The notes below the pieces were generated by a model. The model had not been told where the DNA came from and did no database searches. It worked only from the letters and a program-made list of their open reading frames with translations. Source: Chaunax sp. Z400 (Eukaryota > Chordata > Actinopteri > Lophiiformes > Chaunacidae). From it: a stretch of 64,000 nt of DNA. Where the stretch lies: positions 23,775,992 through 23,839,991 of the forward strand of contig CM075194.1 in the NCBI GenBank assembly GCA_037577475.1. Direction: 5' to 3'. Of the stretch, positions 1-13,700 are shown piece by piece. Each line of letters opens with the position of its first letter. The first letter of the stretch is position 1. The position numbers and the translations under genes are program-made.

Positions 1-1627
1 GATGTTGCATATTGGCCGTATGTCGGATGGGAAAATGGCCTGCTTCCTGCTCGGAACACGTGAGACCTGTCTGTCAGACTTCCTCTTCATTCCATTTGTC
101 ATTCGGTGATAAATTCCCAACCCTTGCTCAGATGTGAGTAAGATATTGTTGCACAAGCATGAGATCAAACACAAAGAGGAGAAGCCAGCTGCGTCTGCTG
201 GTCAGATGTTCTGCTGACCAAATGTGCACAACAGCCGTCAAGGCCAGGCAAAATGTGTGAGACCAGACGTAGTTCTCTGTAAGTCAGTGTTTCTTTATGC
301 GTGAGTTTTCAAATCTTTCTCTCCGAGCTTTGGCAAAAATAGTTTTTCACGACACTGTGCGAGTCACTTAAAGGTAAAGTTCACCCACACATGCCTCCCC
401 AATGCCGATGGAAAGTCAGGTGAAGTTTCTCCTGACAAACTGAAGAAGTGTTTTAGAATGTAGAAAACACCCAAAAAAAGGAGAAAAGAAAATGAAAATG
501 ACTCCATACAGACTGAACCGTGTGGATCTAAATCTCCAGAAGCGCTGAGATCATAAATTGATTTTAAACAATGTTATTTACATCATTTTTTAAGCTGAAA
601 TCTTTACTGTAGCCTCTAAGCTAAAGGCATTAATGTGCACCCTGTCTGCGGTGGGTCCACGAGTCTGAATGCATATATGTTTGTTGCTAGACAAGCTCAA
701 CCAGTACTTACCATCTCTGCATGCTTCAGTTGCATAAAAAGTACCTCTGTCAGATCTAACGTTACATGTTTGCTTTTTTGGACTGAGGCATGCAGAGATT
801 GCAGGTTCTTGTTGGCCTCGTCTAGCAGCATGTACATAAGTACATTTAAGCTTGCTACGCTTTTAGCTCAGAGGCTACAGTGAAATCAGTTTTGGATCTC
901 AGGGCTTCTGGAGACTTGGCGCACATCCTGCGAGCTCTATGAGGATTTTAGGATTGTTTTATTGCTTCCGCTTGTTGGTTTAATTTTTGAAACAGGTCTC
1001 CATCTTCTTCGGTTGTTAAAGAGAATGCTGCAGGGCTGATTTGCTGTGAAGCTCCAGAAATGTTTAGTGGACTGAAAATCTTCCCCTGAACTCTCCACTG
1101 GCAAGGGATGAGAAGCTAATCACTAAACTGGAGTTTTTGGGCAAACTGTTCCTCCAAGTATTCACAGTCACACAAAACTATTATTTAGGACTGAAATGAT
1201 GACTTATCCTCCACAGTTTTCCTGAGAAAACTCATTAACTTTTCTCTCAACTCTGTATTGATGCTGCTTGGTCTCTAAGCTGCTCTCCAGCCCCATGTTT
1301 TTGTCACATGAATACTGTACAAATGTGTTCCTGGGTATCTGCCTCCTACATATCTTCCCACCAGAGCCCATTCAGGATGATGCATCCAGAGGCTAAAACG
1401 GTCACATGGTTATTATAAAGAGATACATGCATCAACTTGCAAACACAGACTTAAGTGTCCTTAGAGTTCAATAAACAGAAAAACACACAAAGAAATCATC
1501 CTGAATATGGAGACAAAGCCTTCCTGCCTACTGTCACTAACATACAGTATGTTTGACGCACAGCGTTGTCACTGTGTCATGATAACAGAGGCTTTATGTG
1601 GTGCTGTCACATAGACAGGTAGGATAC
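1..1627 (-). other. kif6 intron 18 (partial)
   Basis: Intronic relative to kif6. I looked on the minus strand for the family's C-terminal segment (SDIIAFIKARQSILQK-like) and did not find it, so the terminal exon or exons lie left of position 1. Positions 370-1155 are a fold-back repeat. The rest shows nothing recognisable. Confidence 0.7.
370..1155. repeat. fold-back (imperfect inverted-repeat) element
   Basis: The two halves are reverse complements. ACTGTAGCCTCTAAGCTAAA at 606-625 pairs with TTTAGCTCAGAGGCTACAGT at 862-881. TCTCCAGAAGCGCTGAGATC near 532-552 pairs with GATCTCAGGGCTTCTGGAGA near 895-915. The outer ends, AAAGGTAAAGTTCACCC near 370 and GGGCAAACTGTTCCTCC near 1140-1155, also pair. 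I recognise the layout as a family common in teleost genomes. A partial relative lies at 29180-29560. Confidence 0.7.
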
Positions 1628-1763
1628 CTGCACACTAAAAGTCTCCTGGCTCCACAGCTTCTGGAAGTCGTTCTGGATCTTGACCTTTGCCCTCTGCAAC
1701 AACAGCTGCAGGTGTTCAATCTCTGTCCTCAAAGCCTTCAGACGACCAACGGTGCTCTTGTAA
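1628..1763 (-). CDS. kif6: kif6 exon 18 (tail coiled coil, last exon in window)
   Basis: Encodes residues 638-683: YKSTVGRLKALRTEIEHLQ, then LLLQRAKVKIQNDFQKLW and SQETFSVQ. Human KIF6 has FTRLKALKVEIEHLQLLMDKAKVKLQKEFEVWW, a strong match. Acceptor GTCAG. The exon ends at donor GTATCC with phase 0. Reading through gives VSYLSM and then a stop, which would shorten the protein by ~130 residues relative to human, so I treat this as a donor and expect further exons left of the window. Confidence 0.93.
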
Positions 1764-4700
1764 CTGACGGGACATATTATGAGGGCAAAAGTCATCTTTT
1801 AGATGTACACATCTACTGCGGTGTTTCGTCAATGTACACACAGTCTTGGGAAAAACATTTGGTATATATAATAATCTATTAAAATACAGCTTTATTATAC
1901 TTACGTCTTTTTTTCTTGCTCTATGTGTCTGCACAGGTTTTCTTCCACTGGGTCCGCCTCCTCTGCAGCCTCTGTGTGATTTCCCGTTACACCTATGGCA
2001 GAGTTGGATGGTAAAAATCATTTAAAAGCTTTGGACACACTGTAGATGAAACAAAAACAGAACAAAAGATTTTTACATTTCTTTTTATTTCCGCTGCAGA
2101 AGCTAGCAGAAATGTGTTGTGTACATAAGAAACCATTTGATTCAACATTTTAAATACTGGCCCTGGATAACAGAAGCCAGGCTTTTGTGACGTTTTCTTT
2201 GATGCACGACTCAAAACAACAACAAAAAAAACCCTCTGGCGTCTGAATTGGAGGGAGATGTTTGTGTCTTTTACAACCACATTCCCCCATCAAAGCATTT
2301 ATGTCTGATCAAAACAGTCCCAAAAGAGTAAATGAAGGAGCTGAGACACCCAGGCTTTGGTCGCTGAGCTTTGAGTAACCGAGGCCTCCTGCAAAGGCAT
2401 TGAAGTGGGCACTGCTGCACATACAGAACAAAAGCACCCACAATGTGTCCGCAGTGTTCACCACCACATTCAATATCCAACAGGTGATGAACAGAGATAG
2501 TATCTGGGATATCCACTCAGCCGACACTTGAACCTCGATTCTCAGTCATCCTACAAAAAGACTGCCTGTGTGTAAACGCCTTGTTTAGTTGTTGACATGA
2601 TTCCTACAGACGCATGATCAAGTTTAACTATGTCAGTTTGATCTCACCATAAGCCGCCCTCTGCCTCCTCTGCATCGCCAACTGCTTTTTCAGCTCATCT
2701 GAGAGGAAGGGAAGAAAAAATATTCTTTCAACAGTTTCCAATCAGCCAACTTTTCACTGTTTTCTTTTTCTCATAGATTAATTCAGTAGCAGACATTCAT
2801 AAGAAGCTTCCCACTGGAGTCATTTAGTAGTTCCAGTTCTGTCTCCACTTCAGAATTCAGTCTTAATCATCTTGTTTCAGCTAACATGTTTCTCAGTTGT
2901 GTTGTGTCAGGAGATACTGATCTACTCTAAAGAAAGATTGTAAAGGAGTCTGACAAGAGAGAAATGAAAACAGAACGGCCCTCAGTGGATGAAAAATACT
3001 TCTGCCAAGGCCAAACAATCGTATCCATGTCTGTTTAGTCCCTACTGTTCACAGCGAAATAAAGATCACCTCTCTGATCCAGCAGATCCAGATCATTATC
3101 TGGATCCACACCACACTACACACACTCATTTATATCAGCACCACAATTGTGTGTTATTTTTTCCATCTTGATTTACGGATTATTTCCTGAAAGATTAAGG
3201 AGTTCAGATGTAATTGATCCTTGTGTCTAGTTTTTGTGTGATCTATAGAATTTGTATCATATCAAAAAATATCCCAATGATATGATATGAAAAATTACAA
3301 ACATGACACTTTTTCTGCATCCCCATCAAAATGTAATGGGCTCTTTACTGGCCTTTGAACCATCATTCCACCAAGTTTGGAGGAAATCCATCCTGTAGGT
3401 TTTGTGTACTCCTGCTAACAAACAAACAAACAAACAAATGGACACAGGTGAAAACATAGCCCCTAGGGGGAGTTATAAATCTGAGCAACACAAGTCAAAG
3501 TCCTCTACTCTTATAGTTCAAGCTCCAAATGCACTGGTTTATCAATAATGTCAATCATTCTAACAAGAGGAAGAAGATGATTATCTCATGACAGAACATA
3601 CTGCTGAGATACACACTTTCACAGTGAATCCAGTGAGCCTGAAGGCAACATGAGATTTCATGTCACTGCCTTTCTTGTGGCATATGAGTAAGTAAACTGT
3701 GGCTGTTCTTCTGGATTCACTGTCTCTCTTCCTGTAATACAAGTCGTGGCCAAGGACAACTTCAAAATAAAAGGACTAAAACATAATGTATAGGCTGCAT
3801 TTCTCTGCACACTAAAGCTATGGTATTTGTGTAGTTGTTTACATTACTTTTAAAATGTGGCCTACATCAGACTCCAGTATGAACAGTTCACTGCCCTGAA
3901 CTGATCTGCATGCGCAAAAGAACAATAACAAAGACGTCACATGCAGCACGGCGTCACACTAGGCTCAGGCGACCAACCTCGCTGAAAAAGCACAGAGCTG
4001 TTGGTTGGTATTGGGTTGTATTGGCTGCCAACAGGTGTGTGTTACCACTTGTTTGGCATTGAAACGTCCTCCGTTTGCTCAATTGTCAGAGAATTTTGCA
4101 ACATTTACATTAAGTTACCCAAAGGAGACGAACTTCAGGAGGTCATACACGGCTTCTGAACGAGGTGGGGTTTCACCCAGTGCAATAATAATAATAACAA
4201 TAATTGCAGTTATTCGATGGAAGATGACGTCAAAGTCGCATGAATTCCGATCTGACGGTTCAGACTGAGGTCGCATTGCAAAAAATCCGACCTGTGTCTG
4301 ATTTAGGACCACATATGGAAGTGGCTCAAATTGGAACTGGAAAAGATCAGATTGTGTTTGTTCACACTGCCATGAAAAAGTCACATATGAGCAAAAACTC
4401 GGACCTGGGCCACATTTTTCCTGCAGTGTGAATGTAGCCTAACTGACCACACTAGTTTGTGTTGGAACACTCAAAGGCCCATTAACTAGAAGACAACACA
4501 ATATCACATTGATGAAATTGAGTTAAATGAATGACAAAATAATTACGAGAACTGGTAGGCAGTGTCTCTCAATGTTTCATTACGGTTCCTCAGGTCTAAC
4601 ACACATGTAGACGGCGCTGTGGGCAGCTCCCTCTGTAATATGATCCTGTCGACAGTGTCAAAGCTCAGGTACAAGCTCCATAAATGAGAAATCCAGACGA

Positions 4701-7700
4701 TGTATCACTTTGCAACTAATATGGTGTGGGGAGCTTTTCATGCAACACCTCTGGTGGTGCCATAAATCAGCTGGATTAGAGCATTTGTTTTGTCAAAGAG
4801 AAGATGAAGCCACTGAGAGCATTTAAGACCAGCATCTGTCCTGCTGAAGAGGCCCTGTGTAAGGCCGAGTCTCTTAGAGGTTTTATCATGACTTAAGGTT
4901 GAGCTTTACATCAGCTCTCAACATTTGAATCATTGAAGCCTCCAAACTGTTTGCAATGTGCTCACGCAATGCAAAGAACTCATCTTCTCTCTTTACATTG
5001 TTTTAATGTAGCAGACACTGGAGACATAAATGGATGATGTGAAATGCTACACGCGGGGACACACTGTGGCCATGACGACGCTGTTTTTCCTAATGTCATC
5101 AACAGAGTAAAGAACCAGGGTTTGGGAACACACAAGAGTCAAGTGTTTGCATACATCAGTAGTTCCTTGGTAGCTGACAAGGTAAATAAACTGAGACGTC
5201 TTGTGGCTTTACATTGTGGTCAGGTGTGCAGTTCAAGTCTTCTAACAGACACAACATTCTCAGACGTGACCCACAACTAATGCATGATGTAGTCAGTCTC
5301 CTTCTTTACATATGACATGAAAGGATTAAGGAGCGTTCATGCTGTGATTATGCCATGTTGACAGGGTGAAGGAGTGCAGGAAGCATCAGTCAGGGTGAAG
5401 CTTTCTCCAAAGCCCAAAGCCAAGCAGATACACATGATGAATATTATAATATGTCAGGGTCATAGTACAAAAACTGGATGTTCTTCATGCCTACGTCACT
5501 GTCAATCCTAGATTACAATACAGACGCACATATGAAATCCATGCAACATTATACTAAATGTTTAAGCAACCTTAAACCTTTCATACCCCTTCATGATACC
5601 ATCACCCGTCACCAGTTAACCTGTTGACCTGTGGAAAACACCAAACTGGTGTCTTTTTTGTTGCTCCTGTCCCACTTTGTTTGACATGTATTGTTGACAT
5701 CATAACCACATATTTACAATAATAAATAAAGTAGGTAAGCTATAACACATCGTCTTTGTACTATGTTTACTAAAGGATTAAATGATGATATTCTCTTTTA
5801 TTAATATGTCAGGGTATTTTCAACAGTATTTCTGACCTTTCACGACAAGACAGATTCCATAAAAGATCCATTTGCAAACGTTTCAAGTAACAGTGGTGTG
5901 CTTACAGTAATACTTCATTACACTTGATCGCTGCCATACCCCTTTCCAGGACAAGGCAGCGGGCTGAACACCACAGCCTCTTCCAAACCATGCAGGATTT
6001 CCCCCCACATTGTCAGGAGACGTGCCGTCATCTCAGAGGCCTGGTTTCAAGCTTACAAGCCTCAACAAATATTTGGTGATTTTTGTGGCCTTGAGGTTGA
6101 TTGTGATATTCCCCACATATACCAGAGCGAGCTCAAGATCCATGATCATACATTGCAATATCTGGACGAGTGCCGCATCAAGTTTGTTTGAAGAATGAAT
6201 GCATCTTTAAGTCAGGGCACAAAGTCATATGAAAATGTTAAAATGTGCACAAATGTGTTTACAACCAACACAGGAGTTGCATTTATAAAAAATAAAATTA
6301 AACATCTAAATGATTTTGATACCAGTGTAGCATTCTGTGTTTTTAATTGGACATCTAAGTGCATGATGGTGCTGTCAAACCAGGAGCTTTACATAAACCA
6401 GCTGATAACAGTACAGTCACGTAAAATCTGGTGTCTGTTGATTACAAAAAAACCTGCAGTGCAGAAATCAAGTTACATTTTCCTGATAGACAGTCCTCTT
6501 GACAACATACATTTTAGATTTCAAGGGACTTTCCTTGAGATCCATCCCCAAAAAGCTTCGGTCCTTGGGTCACTTCAGCAGAGAATGACACCTTTGTAGA
6601 AGATGTGTCTCACTGAACAAATATACATCCTGGCACTTTTTGGATCTAAGGGCATGGAACCTATGCTCCTCCAGTGGGACTGGATTCCAGAGTCAAATGC
6701 TGTGGCCAAGAATAATACCGTAACCCACTTATGTCTTCAGGGGCCACCGGCTGTCCCTTTGTCCCCTCCTAGTGAGCGTCATGTTGGGTACATCCACCAG
6801 GAAAAGCAGCACAAAGCCTTTGTATACATTACAGTCAACGTTTCCATGTTCTACATTTACCATGAGACAAAGGTAATGTGTCTGTGTCAAATTTCCGAGT
6901 GGGCTTCCAAGATGGCAAGGAAACACACAGCTAAATATTATGGTGCTGCTTTCCATCCAGAAACCACGTCCCACTAAAACACTTTCATCTCATGAACGTG
7001 TGCTTGCTAGCGATGTAACCCTGTGGGACAGAATCAAGATGGTTTTATGCATCGTTACACATTTAAACTGGATGAAGGTACAAAACTATACATAAATGAT
7101 ATTACTTCCATAAATTCAGTTTCTCCATGCTACAGCCTCAAAGTGGTGATGTCTGCAGAAGACGTATGAGGAGTCATTATTGCACATGATGTCACTGCTG
7201 ATTTCTGTGTGATGTATTGTGCACGGCTGTGTCAGCACCTCATGACTGAACAGTGAAAAAAGTGACATTCCACAGGTTTCAAGTGTATGCTGGCATGTAT
7301 GAGGCTAACAGCTGAATGCTACCAAACCACCAAGCGTGATCTGAGGCGGTGCTGATGCCAGGCACTGGTGTGAGGCGAGCCTCTCCATTTCAATGGTATG
7401 AGAAATAAGCCACAAACACACACAGTCCAGGGAAATTCATAAATGTAGCTTGCAGCAGTAAATTCAAACCAGATTGAGTCCTAATGACACATTCTGAACT
7501 GGTTTGAGTTTACTGGAAAATTCAACCAACGTGCAGTGAAACCATTTAAACTTATTGCTACCAGTGACGGGACTTGAATGAGAGCAACTCATTACGACAC
7601 ATTTCTGAGTAAAGTTATTTGTAGTGTGAAATCCAATCAATGTGGAGTTCTATTTCATGACACTTTAAATCAACCATGTAATAAACTGACACTAAGGGGA

Positions 7701-10700
7701 GGAGGTCATAAAGTACATTTACTCTTGTTACTGTAACAAAGGAACGTTGTTTTTTGTGTGCTTGTACTCTGACTATTCTTTAATCAGCCATTTTACTTTT
7801 ACTTAAGTAGTTTTACTTCATCTTGTCATTAAAACTGGTGGTTTATGCTGCACAGGAGCAGACTCCTGAGATGAGACACTGCACTCTGTGACATCATGTA
7901 AAAAAAATCTGTTTACTTTAACTTGAGTGAGATTTCTTTAAAATACCAGTAAAGTTACTTCAGTTCTCTTTCATCCCTGCCAAACGCCTATCCAAAGAGT
8001 CCAAACACTGACACAGTAGTACACCCGTGTATGGATCTGTCTCAACAGAAAAACTCTGGACAGAAGCCTGGTGGATTTCTGAGAGGTAAACTTCATAATC
8101 AACCTTCAGGCCCATTTTTGGCGAAGTGAGGCTTCCTGTCACGCACAGATGTTTCTAGAAGTTGTCACATTCTGGGGCTAAGCCACGACATCTGGCTTCA
8201 GGTCTGAATTTTCTTTGTGTGGTCCCCTCCTGAAACACTACTGCCTAAACTTCATTTAATCCTACGGCACTGTATAACATTACAGTTCAACATGTCCTTT
8301 TTAATAGTAATTTTAAGACAAAATGGACATCAGCAGGGCTTCTGGCCCATTGCACAGCTACAGGTGTAGAAAACATTGATATTTAAGTGAGGAAGATCGG
8401 GGCTGATGGGCATCCCTTTGTGTGTGACAGTCATCTGGCCAGTCATAAGCATTTTCATTATGTTTAATAGAGCAGGGGAGTTAAAAATAATCTTAAATGA
8501 ACAAAATATTTATCCTAAGTGATAAACATGTCTCCCCACTAAGAAACAAGCCATGCACATTTAACTTAACGCCATTGATAAGTGAGATCAGGAGAGGCTA
8601 GAGTCCAGTGTTAGTTAATGCTCTGTTTTCTTCTATGCTGTTTTCTTCTATGTCCTGTCAAGCTCATGACTTCAGCTTTTAGTTTTCCTACTTAAGTGTT
8701 CCAAAATATTTGCTACAGTGACATCGCTAAGTGAATGAAAACATTTACAATACTGATAGCTGCCTCCCTAATCCTTCAGTTATTAAAGAAAACACAGAAT
8801 AAAGAAATCACATGAAATCCTGTGGTGCTTGACATGATTTCAAAGGCAACATAGCCTATAGGAATCGGTAGAGGTAAGGTGAAATGTCTATGCAGGTGCT
8901 CGTCTTTAAATCAGAGAAAATGATCATTTCAAGGTGTGGCAGGCGGGTGATTTATGCAACATCCAGATTTGGATCAACTCAGAGTCGATCCATGGGGTAG
9001 TGGAGGCCAGATATTAAATTATGTAACTTTCATGATAGGTGTTTCACTCTGAAAGAGATTCAGGGTTAGTCCAAACACATTTTTGACTATGCATCATATG
9101 CCCAAAGCTGACAGAGCGGATGCTGACAGAGGAACACATGGGTGTGCTGACAGAACCATAAGACAGCTCAAACCAGCTTAAAACACAGGTTGGAGGACTA
9201 GGAGGGTGAAAACCAGAATGCTTCTTGGAAACATTTAGGAAGGTGATGAACAACATGTCTGCACTGCAGGAAAATGACGGTGATGTTTTTAGGAACAGAT
9301 GGTCGGTCTGTTGTCTTGTGGGACCCAGCAGACATTATTCAAAAATAATCAGCATTTTTCACAGTCTTTGCTCATCATTAGAATGATGACGATGATGATT
9401 GATAGATAGATGGATAGATGTGATTTCTGGAGGGAAATTCCATGTTGAGATAACTTACTGATTCTGTTTCTGGCCTCTATCATTTGCTCCCCAAGTGTTC
9501 TGGCCTCAGCTGCCCTGTTCAGAAGAATACAGGTGTTAACGGGTAATGGAGCAAAGAACTGATAAACTGAGTGTGGCATAAACCATGTATTACATGTTTT
9601 GTTGGTAAAAAGGTAAATAAAGTCTTAGTGGTTATTCGTGGTTCCAGACATCAATACATTTTTAAACCTAGCAGTGTCTGCAGCTGCTAGCTGTCCTTAT
9701 GGATGAAACATGGCCTAACTACTGGTTAATGTCTGAGGTGCAGCACTTTCACACTTAATTTTACCCTTAACTGAACTTGACTTTTAGAAAAATGCTCACA
9801 GAACAAGCAGGTTATGTTTGAATTTTGATGGCGGATTCATCTGGATATAGAAAAACGTATTTGATTAAAGGTGGTCTTTCTGAGGTACAACAACGTGGTG
9901 GTCAACAATATTGTGTTGTTGTACTGTACTGATGTACTGCATGTGTAGCGCATGTTTGTTTTTTGAAGGGTTTTAAAATGACTGATCACATGCTCCCTGA
10001 GTGATTTATGGGTAAACATAGTTATATGAGATCTTAAAATATATCCTACACATGACCCCGCTTGTATTGCTCATCATGCAAAATGAGACTGGCTACATTT
10101 TGGGCCGCATCAGGATGTGAATGTATCGAAACTGTCGAGCTGTCCTGAGTCACTGACCTCTGTTTGAGTAGGCTCTTGTTGTCCTCAATGGTCAGATGGT
10201 CCTCATGATCCTTGACAAAGGTCTCAAAGGCCTCTTGCTTTCCCGTAGACATCTGTGGACCTTAGTGAAAAAGATCCATCAGTAAGGCATATGCTGTCTG
10301 GCTAAATCACATACAACTACTGTTCAAAAAGAGAATGCTTGTATTGCTACTAAAATAAATCTAAGTACAGGAAGCTGCATCAGATGCTGTGTGCAGATCT
10401 GAACTGTGAGACATGAGCTGTGTGCCGTCATCCACTAGTACTGAGCTCCAATCTGATAGCCAGATGGCAGCTAGAGCTCCACTGACACAGCTGACCTACC
10501 ACGTATTACTAATTACAAAACTGAATGAGTATTAACCTTCCATTCTGTTTATTAAAGAAAGAAAGAAAACATAAACACAAATATAAACATATCAGCATTA
10601 CACAGTGGATACTAACTTTGGCAACTTGCCACATGTGAGGAAACTGAACAATCCTACATTTATCTTAATGCGATAAAGATCTCCTTCTGAAACGCCTAAC

Positions 10701-13700
10701 TTTAACCAAAGCACAGCAGTTCATGCTGATTACACACCCGATGTGGCTGTGAGCATCTGACTTAATTGAAAATGATGATATTTGCCAATAATTAATCATT
10801 GACTCTGTATGAAAAAGGAAGGCAAGGGGAGGACATTGTGCCAAATGTGTAAGACAGCAGTGTAATCTTCTGCTATGGAACATGGCTCCAATAATTTATT
10901 CATTATTGGACATTTAAGGTCAACTTTTCATGCTGCTAAATATTTAATGAAATGATTGAGACATTTTACTCAGGATGCATTAACCTCTGTTAACATAGTT
11001 GGGCAGTGGTTATGTAATCACCCATGTTTGTCTGTCTGTACCATCTAAAAAAGTTCTAGATTTTGAAGAGGAGAAGTTGATTAAATTTTGAGGCAGCTCT
11101 GGATCCAGTTCCAGGATTTTATTTTACATTCTGTTAAAATTGTGACATTTTCTCTAAAAACAAAAATAATTTATATGTGTCAATGAAAGAAATATTTTTA
11201 ATCCACTAATATTTGGGAATATGCATGATTTAGTGTGGATCTGGATCATTCAGGAACAATTCAGAGGACCATGCTACAAACATTTTATTAATATTTGTAT
11301 TTTGTATTTTTACTGTGTAAATAATGGTAATTGTTGTGAATAAATGTTTGTTTAACAGTATTATAGTCGTTTTGTAAAGTCATGGATAGCAATAAATACA
11401 AGCTTTTGTTGTGGCTCGGTCTGGTAACTATTTCCTCGTTGCTTTGGTTTTAATGATAATGGTGTGAGAGAAGTATGCAACCTCTGAGTGTGTTCAAGAA
11501 AAGAACGAGCACAACTAACTGCACAATAACAGGGCCTCTGAAGTGGCTCATGAACAGTGATTAATGATGCTTGTTATATTAAATTAATCTGTGCTTTTCT
11601 TTTTATGTCAAAATACAAGCAGTAAAAAAAAGACCCATTTTTTGAGAATAGACACACAAATCAAATGCTGATATTAAATCAGTTTGTCAGGTTAATATTC
11701 CCACCATAATCAGTCTGCCATGTCACTGTCACTTTTCACAGACTGAAACCAATGCTTGAAGCTTCCTAATCATTATACTTTGACTCATGGGTGTTGTGCA
11801 CCGCAGCTCCTGCTAAGAGAAGCACAAAACACAAATACATCTGCCTATCTGTCAAAACTGTCTCCACCACACAATTTAAATTTAAAGCAAAAAGAGTTCT
11901 GTCTCCAGCAAATAAACATGATTTTTTTCCTGCATGCATAACTTCACTGAGATGTGCATGATATTATCTTATAATACAATAGTATTATTTTGTAAGAGTT
12001 GGAAAACCCAAAGCTTCAGTGCGGATTTTCCTGACAAATCTGTTGTAATCAAAGACCACAGGACAATAAGTCGTGTCAGATTAATCAGAGGACAGTTAGG
12101 AATTTTGAGTCTTTATTTTTGGAAAGTCTTGATTGAAACCAGGAGGCATTTCATGGGCAGACAGAATGTTGCAGGAGCCAACCTCAACAAATCAGTAGAA
12201 GAGGTTTTTTGACTGAAATGTGCACCGTTCGCTCTTGTATAAAGTGACATTCCAGGAATATCTGGGAGTAATATGACATCATATTATGTTGTACTAGCAT
12301 AATTTGTGGAGTAATGAGATCACACGAATGTTAGGCCAACTTTCCTAATTCCTCTTTTCCGTGCTTCAAGAGCTGACAAACCGCAGAGGCTTTTCAGGGG
12401 AGGAATGTGTCCTGACAACTGTTGCTGTTTCAACAAATTTTAGAAATGAAATACCAGCAACTGAAGAACGACAATACTTTTCCATCAATTCACAAGAAAA
12501 ATGTCTGACATCAAACGTTAACTGTTAAGAAGGTGGTAGAAAAACATCTCTGCTACAGTATGTGCTCTTTGCGGCCTCCTGCAGGAGACAGTAGTATTTG
12601 ACTTAATGAGGTGTCCCTATTGTCTTTGCCTAGATCACAGAAACATGTGGAAGGCCTGGTGGAATCATTAGCTTCTAATTACATGCTAGCAGGATTTACA
12701 CCAAGATCCAAATTTCCCTGTAAGTCTCAAGTGTCCTTAGAGTTTCTGTGAGCTCAACAAAGTGATCACAGCGAGAAAGAAACTGTACATGTGTACCTGT
12801 GATAGAAGACATTAGGGAATTAAGACAAAATTAGGCATCTCACAATCAGAGATTTGAAAGTTTGAAATTTACAGTGTGCATAGAAACCTAGTTCCATGCA
12901 GAGCTTTTACTGTGTGCAGACTGTAGTCATAAGAGAGAAAGACAAAAACTCTATAATATTTACATTTTATTCTGTGCTGGCAAAGCTTAGAGCCCCGTAC
13001 AGAAGAGCGTACTGTGGAAAGAGTGGAGTCGATTATGCTCCAGTCTATCAGCATGAATGGTTTCCATGGAAAGGTCATCATCATTACATTCAGTCAATCT
13101 TCAAGGGACAGAAATTACCCTCCGTGTAACCAGAGGCTGTTGGCAACAGCAACAGAACCCTCAGATTAAACCGAAATTAAAACGCACATAAACATTTGGT
13201 GACCTATCGAGCACGAGGAAACGATGATTGTAGCGCATTTGTTTTGAATTAGGACAGAACAAAGAACAATGATCTAATGTGCATATAGTTTGATTACAAG
13301 CCTCCAAGTGGGTCATGGAAAATAGGCACTCCAGATGTGAAACATATGACATACATATAATGCAGTGCACTATGTAAAACAGCTGTGTCAATTGTGTGTT
13401 TCTATTTTGCACACTCTGTGTATTAAGAGGGATAACACACTGTAGTATTAACTGGTGCATTTAAAAAAAATCCCTGACACCGCTGTGCTTCAGGGTTCCA
13501 CGATGTGAAAGTCAGAAACACCGGAGCTGCATGAAAGCTTTTCATTCCCAAAGTGTAGAGCTTTTCTGGACAGCATCAAGTGTTCCCTGCTGGTTTACAG
13601 CTGATGAACTTGCAAGTGTGTGTTGGTAGCAAACCAAGCAGAAAGAGACACAAAACTCAAATGAAGTGTGAGAAAAATAGATGGACATTCCAGAGTGGAC

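Larger units (their letters stand above)
2699..9458 (-). other. kif6 intron 15
   Basis: Intron of about 6.8 kb. It contains dispersed repeats at 3030-3470 and 4235-4440 and a short GATA-type simple repeat with a 'GAGGGAAATTCC' tail at 9395-9445, which looks like the 3' end of a non-LTR element. Exons 15 and 16 join in frame without any further exon. Nothing else was recognised in 4.5-9.3 kb. Confidence 0.7.

Noticed and set aside
1607..1627. Read-through of kif6 exon 18 to a nearby stop as the natural C-terminus
   Set aside because: It would shorten the protein by ~130 residues relative to the family, and a GT donor sits exactly at the phase-0 boundary, so splicing to further exons is more likely.
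7690..7960. TTTACTTAAGTA-rich stretch resembling a teleost dispersed repeat
   Set aside because: Only short, low-complexity similarity; not enough to delimit an element.
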